Assembly: GCA_003254885.1 (NCBI GenBank)
Contig: QANT01001959.1
Location: 1-64,000 of the forward strand
From: Purshia tridentata
Lineage: Eukaryota > Streptophyta > Magnoliopsida > Rosales > Rosaceae
Direction: 5' to 3'
Length of the DNA: 64,000 nt
Shown: positions 22,593 to 33,085 of the stretch, piece after piece
Layout: each line of letters begins with the position of its first letter
Position numbering within the stretch: the stretch's first letter is position 1
Notes under the pieces: model-generated
What the model was told of the DNA's origin: nothing
The model's database searches: none
What the model saw: the letters and a program-made list of their open reading frames with translations, nothing else
Program-made: the position numbers and the translations under genes

Positions 22593-25067
22593 GTCCCCTC
22601 AATGTTGTCTATGCAGAAATATACAAGAAATTTATGTCATACAGCTATTGTATATATGATATACAATTCTTTATGGACCTTTCAATTAACGTTGATAGGT
22701 TTAGTTTTCGACTAGTACATGCACTATAGATTTTCTACAATTAAGTTTGATTATATGTCATACAACTACTATATCAAAGACGAAGTCATGTATAAAAAGG
22801 ATAATAAATGTAGCCATACGTTAGTTTGTTGCTACTAACTTAACTGTGTCACCAGCACGATTGATGGAGCATGCATGGGTCATTTGTCCCCAAAACGCAG
22901 GGTTTAAATAAAGGAAAATGAAAAATGTGACCCCCCAAAAATGTCAAAGCAGATGGGGTCATTTTAGCATGGGCTGCTCCCCCACCCCCACACCATTTAA
23001 TTGTGGGTTTTGTGATCATGTGATGAGTGTGTGATAAGGACAATCATCATCAACCAACCCAGCATTGCATGCATCTACCCAGCAAACGTTACTAGAAAAA
23101 AGCACTTATATTCCAAACACACCCTCATGGGTTATTACTTATTTCCCCACCATCCTGGCTGTCTTTCAGATAAGTATCCCTCCTAGGAAACAAATAGTAT
23201 GCCCATAACGGAGTGGTACATCATCCCAGTACGTACTACTATTACTACTCTCAATTTTAACATTATTATATGCCCACTTGTTAATTAGCTGATGTATCTA
23301 TTAACGTACAACTGTGAATAGCCAAATAATTAAACTGATTCAACGTATTATAATATAGTGGATATTATTAATATTATATCATATTATATAAATATACTGT
23401 TTAATAACACTCTTATACGTTAAATTTATTACATCATGTGACGGTGTATGATATGCTTAATTTTATAAGCAAATATTATCTTTTTATCATTAATTAATAA
23501 TATGAGGAGATTAGGAATGCTATTAGAAGTTTTACAATTCCACAACTGCACGTAGTCCTCCCTGCACTCCTGAAAAAGTAAAATTAAAAACAAAAACAAA
23601 AGTTGTCATAAAACGTACGTGATCCTAAAACGCTTATAGATATACTTCGATCTACAATCAACTCTAAGGATTCTTTGGAGAATTCATACCTAATAATAGA
23701 TATATTATATATAGCTTATTTTAAAATAAATCTTTACTTATAAGTTATAGGTCCCCTGAAAATCTGAAAGTAAAAAAAAAAAAAATTATATGTTTACTGG
23801 GAAACTGTGCCCTTTCCTTTGCCATCTGCATAATGGCAGACACTTCAACCGCAAAATTCTCAGAAACATATCCAAATCAAGCCATAAATCAACAGTGCAT
23901 GCTTGCCACGTACCCACTGATGATTTTTCATGCCACCTATCTGCACACAAATCTTGACTTTTATAAAGTATGGTGAAGAATTTGGCCTTGTTTACTGAGA
24001 CTAGTCTCAATAAAATTAGGGGAAAAACAAATATAACCATCCTTTTCTTTTTCTTTTTTTGAGAATGTAATCTTAACCATGATTATCGAATCCAAATCAT
24101 GTATTTTAATTCGTTACGAAAATATTTTGGTTAGATGTCTCTATTTACTTGTTTTTTTAAGATATCTAAGTGTGCAATTTCAAACTTACATTAATTTACT
24201 TGTTTTTGAAGGAAATTTAATGTTCATTTTCAAACTTAAAATTAACTCTTTCTATTCAATGTCTTTATGGGATAAGGATAAAAACAATATATACTTCCCT
24301 CCATTCTTGGTTGGAAGAGCTTCTCTCCAATCTCTCATCACAAAATCATGTTTTTTTTTGTCATTTCATTTGATAAACACAAAATTAATTCATAAATTGA
24401 CTGATAAGATAAAAAATATGTACATATGTGAAATGGAGTTGAAAGAACTCCTCGCGAGGAATTGAGTGAAGCATTATTTTAAAGACAAAGGACAAAACCT
24501 TTTTTTTTATTAGATTTATTGACTATGAAAAACAATGAGTGACGATGGTTTATTGAAGATGTTGTACATTTAGGTATTAATGCGTAGATTTTTCTGTGTT
24601 GGATAAAGTTGGTTAATTAGGTTACACACGCAACTAGCAGTGTACGAAGAAAGAGATTGAAAAGTTAAAAGAAAAATATATGATGAAAACGAAATTGCAT
24701 TAATCACTCTCCAAATCAGTACATCAAGCCCAATAAATACATGAAATTAACCTCCTCATCATCATCATCATCATCAACATCATCACATCTGGTTCTCTCT
24801 CTCTCTCAATACGAAACAAAACGATATTTCAACAAGACAACTTAACATTCTTGAAACAATTACAGCAAATTAAAACAATAGTTAATTAATGACAACAATA
24901 ATTTACACCAAATCACATATATATACGTACTGATCGATCATATATATGTGTATACGGCTGGCGCAATATTTACAATTGCAGATCTCACCATCTTCTCTAA
25001 TTCATCATCATCATCATAATCAGCGATTCGAAGAGATATGTTATTGGGTCACAGCTGTGTGTCCTTT

Positions 25068-26372
25068 TTACATCAAGAGATCGTTAACCCACCCAAGATC
25101 TGGGTCCGGGCTAGACGAAGACCCGCCTCCATTAATGTCATTCATGAGCTTCTCATGACGATCAATATTGAACAAGCTCTTTCTTGATGAGCAGTCCCCA
25201 GTACTAGTAGTACTGAAATAATTTCCACACGGGCTTGGAATCGAAGATGGTGAAAGAATGAACTGTTGCTGATGGTCTTGATCAGCAGCAGCGGCATTGA
25301 ATGAAGAAACATCCACCCAATTCAGGACATTTGATGATCGGTTAATAGGTGAAACAATATCAGGCGATGACGAAGTTTGATCATTGAATTTCATGGCCTC
25401 CATGGAGCTCATCATCTCCGCTAGCACATCTTTGTAGCTCATCATATTTCCACCTGCACCTGCATGCATCTGATCAAACCCACCAGCCGAGCTAGTACTG
25501 TAGCGAGACATTGGGAAGGATGATGAATGAAACCCATTCAGTGATGATGAGCAGTGTTTGTTAGCAGCAGGCGACAGAGGCGGCGACAGTGGCGGCGACG
25601 ACGACAAATGGGACATACCCAATAGAGTAGAAGTGGGCGAGGAAGTCGTACAGTTATGGCAGTACATACAACAGTGGTTCGGCGAAACCGCCGCCGCCGC
25701 TGCGGAGTTCAAGTTCAGGTGGTACTTCTTGGAAGCTGCCATGGGAGAGACCTCGGGGGAGGAGCTTCGAGACGACTGAACAGGCAGAACGCGGAGCTGG
25801 CGAGGCGTGTGGGCGAAGAAACAGACCTTTCTCTTGCAGTTCTTGCCGTCTTTGCAAGCCTCGGTTCGGTACCTGGCCGGGTGCAGCCAGCACTCGAACA
25901 CCCCGTGTGCGAACTCACAGCTGTCGCCACGGCTGCAGCAGCCGCGGCGGTAGTCGGCGCACACAGTGCCAGAGTAGTGGTGGCGGCGTGGGTCGCGGCG
26001 CCGGGCCTTCTCGCCCGGATGGGCGAAGGGGCAGTCGGTCCAGTCGTGGCTGCGGCTGCGGGTGCAGCGGCGGACCTTGAACTCGAACATGCGGAAGTTG
26101 TCGGAGGAGTAGGGGTCGGAGGCGTCGGGGTCATCATCATCGTCGTCGGCGCCGGTGTTGTATGGGAGGAATTTTCGAAGAAGGGCCTCGTCGGCAGAGG
26201 AGAAGCGGGGGGAGTCGGTGGTGTAGATGTCGGAGGGGATTAATTCCTGGTGGCGGCGGGTGAGGAGTTTTCTGGGTGGGATATCAATTTCCCGGAGGAG
26301 GGATTTCGTGGATGATGAGAGGAGCTGGTGGGAGGGGTGGAACTTGTGCTGCTCTGCACAAACGCTTCCCAT
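25068..26372 (-). CDS. Arginine-rich tandem CCCH zinc-finger protein (plant TZF)
   Basis: Intronless, 434 residues. Residues about 92-125 form the plant arginine-rich region, with [19 protein letters not shown] and [17 protein letters not shown]. Two CCCH fingers follow. The first, [19 protein letters not shown], has spacing C-x7-C-x5-C-x3-H. The second comes 16 residues later, [16 protein letters not shown], as C-x5-C-x4-C-x3-H. This is the exact plant RR-TZF pattern. The C-terminus is Ser-rich, with a Leu/Met-rich stretch [15 protein letters not shown] that could be an export signal and the common end GWVNDLLM. Relatives (AtTZF1-3, C3H20/23/49) shuttle between nucleus and cytoplasmic granules, bind RNA, and act in ABA/GA and stress responses; that role is inferred from family. 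A TATA box TTATATAA lies about 140 bp upstream with a (GA)14 tract behind it. The start is the first ATG after the TATA box that opens the conserved [11 protein letters not shown]. Confidence 0.95.
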   Translation of the reverse strand: MGSVCAEQHKFHPSHQLLSSSTKSLLREIDIPPRKLLTRRHQELIPSDIYTTDSPRFSSADEALLRKFLPYNTGADDDDDDPDASDPYSSDNFRMFEFKVRRCTRSRSHDWTDCPFAHPGEKARRRDPRRHHYSGTVCADYRRGCCSRGDSCEFAHGVFECWLHPARYRTEACKDGKNCKRKVCFFAHTPRQLRVLPVQSSRSSSPEVSPMAASKKYHLNLNSAAAAAVSPNHCCMYCHNCTTSSPTSTLLGMSHLSSSPPLSPPLSPAANKHCSSSLNGFHSSSFPMSRYSTSSAGGFDQMHAGAGGNMMSYKDVLAEMMSSMEAMKFNDQTSSSPDIVSPINRSSNVLNWVDVSSFNAAAADQDHQQQFILSPSSIPSPCGNYFSTTSTGDCSSRKSLFNIDRHEKLMNDINGGGSSSSPDPDLGWVNDLLM

Positions 26373-26537
26373 ATTGAAAAATTGAATGCACTACACAATT
26401 TGTGTGTATAAATTTCAGATCAGTGAGAGAGACAGAGAGAGTGATAATACGCGAAGACGGTGAAGTAGTAGTACTTGGTGTTGATGAAGAGGGGAACAAG
26501 GGAGTGGGTTATATAAGTGGTTATGGGAGAGAGTTTT

Positions 26538-26571
<34 letters not shown>

Positions 26572-27485
26572 TGACAAGGATGGAGAAGAGGGTATGGGCA
26601 GAAAGATGCGTGGCTGCATAGTATTTGGGAGCCGCATGCAAAGAGGGGTATGTGGCAGCTTCACACTTCATGGCACGCAAGGCCTTGGCCTATGTGTTTG
26701 CTAATTGGAACATCTCCGATCAACAAGTTTTTGGAGTTGCTTGGGGTCACCGATGGAACCCCACACAAACATTTTTGTTGATATCCAAATTGTCATGTTG
26801 GGCCTTAGCATATATTAGGCCTCAGATTGTATTGGGCCTTAATTACTGTTTATATATCTTATGTCCGGTGATTATAAGGTGAGGGAGTTGGACCACTAAA
26901 GCAATTCTCAATCTTTTTTTGTGTACACAACTTTGAGATGAGAAATAAATGCTTACTATATACATAACTTGAAATATGTTGAACCACAACAAACATAAAA
27001 CCCTCTCCTTATCATTAACCCTAAATAACATGAGAGAATTCATAAGTTTCTAATGGATAATTTTTATTATAATATTGTCAAGAGAATGAGAGATTGTAAA
27101 TACATAGTTCATAGACCTCATTTGAGCCCAAAAAATAAGAGACAAAGCCCTCGAATTATTGGATTGGGCTAAGGTTCTAGCCCGGCTAGCCCAGTCCAAA
27201 TTACATGTCTGCCGGGAGAAGCCCATGCGGGTAAATAAGAGAACAGTTATGGACATTTATGTCATTCACAAGACCTTTTATATAATCTCTGCTTCCTTCT
27301 CCTCCATCCCAAACCCTACTGGTTTCTCCGCTTCACGCCGGCAGGTCTCTCTCTCTCTCTCGTTATAATATAACGTTTTTGAACTCTGTGAAGTTATTGA
27401 GCTTGACGTGCTATATTTGTGTGTTTTCTTAGGGTTTCCAAGTGGTTGGAACGGCTTATAAGCAGAGCTTCGTCCTCAGCAAGCA
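26373..27485. promoter_or_regulatory. Divergent promoter region of the TZF and RPL23A genes
   Basis: The TZF side has TTATATAA (26509-26517, minus strand) and a (GA)14 tract at 26541-26568. The RPL23A side carries four TGGGCT motifs (27125-27130, 27165-27170, 27188-27193 and 27220-27225, mixed orientation) and a telo-box-like AAACCCTA at 27311-27318. TGGGCC occurs twice more near 26798 and 26835. Site II plus telo-box is the usual pair on plant ribosomal protein promoters, bound by TCP factors. A (CT)n run at 27345-27361 is in the RPL23A leader, which has a probable intron-free 5' UTR to ATG 27486. Confidence 0.7.
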
Positions 27486-28766
27486 ATGGCTCCAAAAGGT
27501 ACTCTTTCTTCGGTCTCTTTGTTTCTTCGTACTATTAATTTACCATATATGCTTTGTTTTTTTGTACTTTTAGCAATTTCAATTTCCGTAAGTCGGTCTT
27601 TGGTTACTGAGAAAATGGAGGAAACAAGATATTTTAGCAAATAGGTGCTGTACTATATTTATTTTTCTCGTTGTTATTTCCTAGTTTTTATTTTGTAAAA
27701 AATGAACCCAAATTAGCCATATAATTGTTTGAGCTGGATTTATTATTGGGTTATTGCTGATACCGAAACGAAGTGGATCAGGGTTTTACTGTGTTTGTGT
27801 AAAAGGGTAATTTTTCTGCTGCAATTTTCACTTTTTTACCATGGTTGGGTGTTCCTTAATCTCCGTACAACTTTGTTCTGCTACTGATTCGTGTCAGTTT
27901 CAATGATTATAGCGGTCTCCAATTTTTCCTTCATCAGTGATTGCCATTGCCCATGAAACTTGAGTAATTGAATTAACTGGACAAAATAAAGTTTTGTGGT
28001 CATATTTGGTTTCTTTTCCTTTAATGTTGTTAGCAATGTACCCTAGCAACGACTAAATCAAAAGGTTTATGGCTGCGGTTGCAGAACATCAGTTATTATT
28101 ATTATTTTACAGAACATTGGTAATCAATTATTATTATTTTACAGAACATTGTTTCCTTGCTGATCAGTGCATATGTCTTTCAGGTGATGTTTCAAAAAAG
28201 GCCGATCCAAAGTCTCAAGCCTTGAAGACTGCAAAGGCATTGAAATCAGGTTCTGTTGTCAAGAAAAAGGCCAAGAAGATCCGAACATCAGTTACATTCC
28301 ATCGGCCTAGGACACTGAAAAAGGAGAGGAATCCTAAGTATCCTCGTATTAGTGCTCCACCGAGGAACAAGCTTGATCACTATCAAATTTTGAAGTATCC
28401 TCTTACTACTGAATCAGCAATGAAGAAGATCGAAGACAACAACACTTTGGTTTTCATTGTTGACTTACGTGCAGACAAGAAGAAAATCAAGGCTGCAGTC
28501 AAGAAGATGTATGACATTCAGACTAAGAAAGTGAATACCTTGATCAGGTGAGTAACTGAGTTAAGGTTTTGTAATCGTGACATATGGTGGATCTGTGAGA
28601 TTACTTTCTTGTGATGCTTTCTTGTTTCAGTTTCTCTTTCCCTGGATGGTCTGATAATCCGAATTAACTTTTTTGATCTAGGCCTGATGGTACTAAAAAG
28701 GCTTATGTGCGGTTGACCCCAGATTACGATGCTTTGGATGTGGCTAACAAAATTGGGATTATCTAA
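27486..28766 (+). CDS. RPL23A: 60S ribosomal protein L23a (uL23)
   Basis: Three exons (27486-27498, 28184-28547 and 28682-28766) give 153 residues, the family's normal length. The first exon holds only MAPK and one base, a common layout for ribosomal protein genes whose first intron boosts expression. The basic N-terminal extension ([20 protein letters not shown]) is eukaryote-specific and carries nuclear import signals. The uL23 core runs from [20 protein letters not shown] through [20 protein letters not shown] and [19 protein letters not shown] to the end NKIGII. The protein sits at the polypeptide exit tunnel of the large subunit and contacts SRP and nascent-chain factors. The promoter has site II and telo-box motifs. 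Nothing is broken. Confidence 0.97.
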
Positions 28767-29409
28767 GTCTTCTCAAAGAGTCAAGAGAGTTTTGTGAGCC
28801 TTTGAGCAGACACATATTTAGTTTTCAAGTTGTAATTGTTTTTGCTACTGGTTAATGATTTTCGTGTGGATGACTGCAGTTCTGACCTTGTAGGGTTGAA
28901 TGAAATCTTTTTTATTTGGAAACATTATTTGAATGATCTGTCATTTCCCATGCAACCATATTTCACAAATCAAGCAATGGTAATGGCAATCAGCACCACC
29001 CAAAATTTGAATGAATTGCTTGCCCGTTCATACTTCCAAGATATTATTTGAATATGTGGTTTAAATCATGATGTTGAAATCTGATAACATTTCAGTTTAT
29101 CTTATAGGCCTCAAAAGATATATTCTACTGAATCGATTAACCAACATTTGCATGTTCATTTTTATTCCAAAAAATTTAGATGATATACGGACCTTTAACC
29201 TTTCCAGCAACAGTAAAAGAAAGCCTAAAAGGGAGAGAGGGGGGTTGTAAAACTTCTAAGTAATGAGTGTTACACCATCGTACTTCAAAAAAAAATTAGT
29301 TAGGTCATGTCATATACGTTGTTGTACATATTTGTGATGGAGAATGTGATAAGCGTGCCTTATTGATCATTTTTTATTTTTAATCCTTGGGATAAAAAAC
29401 AAAAAGGAA
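28767..29409. other. Convergent spacer between RPL23A and the RING-H2 gene
   Basis: Holds the 3' UTRs of the two convergent genes. I see no other gene, repeat or RNA in it. Confidence 0.6.
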
Positions 29410-30030
29410 TCAATTGGCATGTCTTGCTTCACGTCCAAGTGGTGAATGCCCCAAGATGGCTGAGCGTATTATTTGGTAATGTGATGCCCTTTCTTGAAGG
29501 ACATCTTCCCTCAACGTCTCTAGTACAGTGTACATAGGAACAGGACATTCACGGTCCATACCAAAATCGTAGACCTGTGATCTGCATAGAGGACAGTTTG
29601 AGTGAGCCACAAACCAAGTGTCAATGCAACAAGTGTGGAATGCATGAGTGCAGTTGGGCAGATGTCTTAGCCATTCGCCTTCTTCGAATTCTCCCAAGCA
29701 GACTGCACAGTCTCTGTTGCTCTGTGTTTGTCCTGTTTCATTCTTCTTCTTGAACTGAGTTATGGGAAGAGATTGAACCATCGAGAAATCTAGTCCGTGG
29801 CTGTGAAACTGCAGAGAAGGATCGTTGGGGTTGGCATCATTTGGAAGGGTGCGCCTTTGGTTCGGGTTTCGGAACAATCTTGCACTGTAAAGTGTACAAG
29901 AAAGCCGTCTGAGTATCATGTAGCAACTCAACAAGAGGATGAAGGTGCAAATGATGGCAACCGAAGAAATGACCCACGGCTTCCAATTCTGATGCCCATG
30001 TTGACCTACAATTAGAAAACTTGTAGACAT
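29410..30030 (-). CDS. ATL-type RING-H2 E3 ubiquitin ligase
   Basis: The 206-residue frame has one transmembrane helix (about 18-40, WVISSVAIICTFILLLSCYM), a GLD box (HGLDFSMVQSLPITQF) and a RING-H2 finger. The finger reads CAVCLGEFEEGEWLRHLPNC, then THAFHTCCIDTWFVAHSNCP and LC. The ligands come in order C, C, C, H, H, C, C, C, with Pro before the last Cys as in ATL proteins and the W-x4-NCPLC end. Such proteins ubiquitinate membrane or secretory targets, often in defence or carbon/nitrogen signalling; the substrate here is unknown. Start choice is open. The sequence TTGTAG|GTCAACATG inside the frame is a good acceptor, and an upstream exon from ATG 30256 (MYHFVSLISSP, donor at 30222) joins it in phase to give 209 residues. 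I list the intronless form but think the spliced form at least as likely. Confidence 0.88.
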   Translation of the reverse strand: MSTSFLIVGQHGHQNWKPWVISSVAIICTFILLLSCYMILRRLSCTLYSARLFRNPNQRRTLPNDANPNDPSLQFHSHGLDFSMVQSLPITQFKKKNETGQTQSNRDCAVCLGEFEEGEWLRHLPNCTHAFHTCCIDTWFVAHSNCPLCRSQVYDFGMDRECPVPMYTVLETLREDVLQERASHYQIIRSAILGHSPLGREARHAN

Positions 30031-30222
30031 GCTATTTTCAGGTGATCTTTAAATAGATGGAGATTTTGAAAATTTTCCAAGAAGGCTTTGAGTAAGGCTA
30101 GCATCAATGAATATATTGCACCCAAAATTGTTTTTATCTGAATCTACAGGAATGAAAAAAAGTAATATGTGAAGAACGATTAAATCAAAGAAAAAACAGA
30201 TGCTGACATGCAAGGCTGGTAC

Positions 30223-30256
30223 CTGGGGATGATATCAAGGATACAAAGTGGTACAT
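30223..30256 (-). CDS. Possible first coding exon of the RING-H2 gene
   Basis: ATG 30256 opens MYHFVSLISSP followed by CCAG|GTACC. Joining to 30005 gives SSPGQHGHQNWKP in the RING-H2 frame. If used, the first eight residues of the intronless form (MSTSFLIV) are intron sequence. Support is by splice signals and phase only. Confidence 0.45.
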
Positions 30257-31001
30257 ATTTTCAGGGGTGGATGAAACCAAAGTCTGATTCAGATTTTGTG
30301 AGATGACCACGACTCTTTTAGTGAAGGTTCCTACAAAACAACTACGTACCTTGTAGTTTAAATTGCACAAAAATTAATTTCTTGTAGCACATTTCAGTCA
30401 TAAGCTGCCTAGAATATACTTTTTGTCCAACTCCAATGTTTAACAACATCTACATAACAAGCAGCTTGACCTGGGTTCTCCATTACCAAGCAAGTAAGTA
30501 TTTCCAAATTCCAAGTCATTTTTAGACGCAGATTTTTATAAATTTAGTGGCTCGCAAGGAAGAGAGATCGGTCTGACATTTTCTGCAAAGTATATATACT
30601 TTCACAACCTTTGCCCTCTTGGCACTCATTCCTGCAAACTACATTTACTGCAGGCTGCATAAAACATACTTGAATGTGTTTGTACTAATGCACTTCAAGT
30701 TATTTCCATATTGTTTCCAACTTGGAATGCCATATAAGAACACATTTGAGGTTAAAATTTATAATTTTTTTTTTTTGGTGCTTGTAATATCAATCAAAGA
30801 TTATGTTGGTTTTTGCTTATACTTTCTCTGCGAAAATGAAGTAGCAAAACAAAGCAAAAATATAAGCAACTTGCTTATACTTTTTGCTTTAATGGCAATG
30901 TCATTTAAAGTTCAAAACCAAGAAAACAAAAGTATCCCCCATTTACACCATGAACCGCTCAAACTTGATTTTTACACAAAAAGAGGCAAATTTGACCTAT
31001 G
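30257..31001. other. Spacer between the RING-H2 and DUF1635 genes
   Basis: About 0.7 kb that holds the RING-H2 gene's promoter or leader. A frame on the minus strand continues upstream of 30256 without an ATG until about 30370 and could be leader sequence. The right end should hold the DUF1635 3' UTR. No other gene is seen. Confidence 0.5.
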
Positions 31002-33085
31002 TCACTGAAGCCTTTGTCGCTTGCCAGTTGGGATTTGGTGGTCAATACTGGGACTTGAAGTCAGCAGCCTTGCATTGTAGTTCAGGTCTGACACAGAAGG
31101 ACAATTGTTGAAATTCAACAAGGAAGCTGAACATGTTTGAGAAAACCCACGAGACATCTCAGGATATGATGTCAAATTCAGCGACTTAGGAACCACATAG
31201 CTAGGATTTGCCACTGGTTTCTGATTGAAACTTGCAGCTTCACAGCCTTTGATTGAAACAGGTGGGATTTTGAAGGGCTGCAAAGGAGGGGGATTTCGCC
31301 AGCGAGGAAGAGGTCCGGCAACAATAAGTGTCTGAAGCAGTGGACCGGCATTCGTCACAGCATTCAAGAGTTGTCCTTTCTGAGGCAGAGTCTTCCCTTT
31401 AACCATATTGTCAATTACTGCAGAAGCTGGGTCAGTTTTGGTCATGCCTGAAGAGACTACAGCAGTGGATGTACTACCATTATATTCTTGTACCATAGGA
31501 TGATTCACATAGGCCATGTTAGAAGAGTCAGCCATGTTCATATTTGAGAACTCTGGTGAAGAAACTGCATCAAACAAGGAATCTACAGGAGAAGAGCCAT
31601 GTGATTGAAGATTGTACGTCTCAGAGAGACTATTAGATTCAGTTATGCTTGAGTTTGCTTTGGTGGGTATCAGAAGTGGGCTTTCAGGCTGGACATGATG
31701 AAACATATTGGGCAATTGGTCAATTGGGCTAGAAGGTGTGATCTTTTTCAGGACCTTTCGCAGCTCATCTCTGGCCTCATCTCTCTCTTTATATGCAGCC
31801 TTTAAAAGATTGAGTACATTATTCACATTCTCCTCACTCTTTCTGATTTCCTCATTTGCTAAACTTCTTACTGATTCTAGTTCAAGGGTAGCGTACAGAA
31901 GCTTCTGCCTCAACTCCTCAGCACTCTGTCAATTCAAAACAGGTTGGTTAGTATAACAACATTAATGGAAACAATTTTCAAGATCATAATCATGAATAAA
32001 ATTCGCAAAAATAAATTAAAAAAATAAAGACTGAAGGGTAGACAGACCAAATTACCCACATCAAGCCCAAAGCTTTTCAAACCAGACATGAAAACCAAAC
32101 TTTTGAAAAACCAAAAATTCTCACAGCCACAAAATTAAGGAGGTAGGAAACAATATTTCAAAGTTAGGAAGAACAGTGAAAACCCAACAAGGGCCCATGC
32201 AAATCCCACGTTCTGGTCAAATTATGCATTTCTTTTTGAAAAAAAAAGAGAAGGGGAGCAAAAAGAGAATAGTAAAGAGTCACCAATAAAGCCACCCTTA
32301 AAACAGAAATCGGCACTGGTCCCTATAAACTTATTAATGCCATGAAATATCACAAGCTTCCATCAATAGATTCAATACCTACCAACACATTGTTGCTCAA
32401 AGATTCAACTGAGACATATTCTGTTCATAACACATATAACAGAAAAAGTACACATTTTTCCATAAATTGTATAAAAAATTAATGCTAAAAAAATTAAGAT
32501 ATAGGCCTAAAGCACTTCTTAAAAGCAATTCACACAAGAGCTTTGACTTCTAGTGAAAAACAGAGGCTTTTACCAAAAAACAAAAAACAAGCAATCAACA
32601 TAACTATAATCATCTTGGAAGAATAAAATAAAAGTTAAGAGAGAACACAAATGGGGAAAAAGAAAATTTTAAAAAAGTTGAATTTCTATGTTTTTGCAGA
32701 GAGAAAAATGGCATCTGCTTTCATTTGTTAAAGATTATAGATAGAAAAATATGACAAATTTAAGGGCGATGGATTGACCAGACATGGAAGATCCATCACT
32801 AGCAATTAAATTCACATTAAAAAGAAAACTGCAATATGAATTGAAAGAGCAATGAAGGAAACCTCAGAAAGTATATATGTTGAATTGAATGTGAGATAAT
32901 ACAGTAGAAACCAACATTTAAGCACACAATTGAAGTAGAAAAAGAACAGGCTTTGATTGAAGTACTGCAAAACAAACAAGAACCCAGAAACAACAAAATG
33001 AATAGAAATCAGTCAGAACAAGAAATGAGGAGTAACCCACCTCTTGACAAGTAGTAGTACTCCATAGAGAACCCAACTCATCCAT
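31002..33085 (-). CDS. DUF1635 family protein
   Basis: Exon 1 (33041-33085) encodes MDELGSLWSTTTCQE and joins in phase 0 to exon 2 (31002-31925), giving 322 residues across a 1.1-kb intron. Residues 16-75 are a predicted coiled coil, with LRQKLLYATLELESVRSLAN, ENVNNVLNLLKAAYKERDEA and RDELRKVLKKI. The start MDELGSLW plus ELRQKLL and the ERDEARD block is the DUF1635 signature. The rest is Ser/Asn/Pro-rich and looks disordered, with a conserved-looking piece LLQTLIVAGPLPRWRNPPPL and a basic end TGKRQRLQ that may be a nuclear signal. No biochemical function is established for the family, and I do not assign one. From memory a DUF1635 gene neighbours the dehydratase and MYB59 genes in Arabidopsis, as loosely here. 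Confidence 0.9.

Larger units (their letters stand above)
20700..25067. other. Intergenic stretch between reticulon and CCCH zinc-finger genes
   Basis: About 4.4 kb, AT-rich. Contents: the reticulon promoter and leader (20700-20950), a local direct duplication (21365-21669), a 16-N gap in a poly-A run (22546-22592), and a less AT-rich patch with poly-C runs near 22920-22990 that I cannot assign. A (TCA)n run at about 24755-24785 and a (CT)n run at about 24795-24807 follow, probably inside the 3' UTR of the zinc-finger gene. No protein or RNA gene is recognised. Confidence 0.55.

Noticed and set aside
25656-26243. 195-codon plus-strand frame over the CCCH gene
   Set aside because: It is the GC-rich antisense shadow of the zinc-finger gene; its Val/Ala/Gly-rich product has no family features.
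28069-28551. Longer L23a frame starting [13 protein letters not shown]
   Set aside because: The first 38 residues are intron sequence; the acceptor at 28183 and the small first exon with MAPK give the proper protein.
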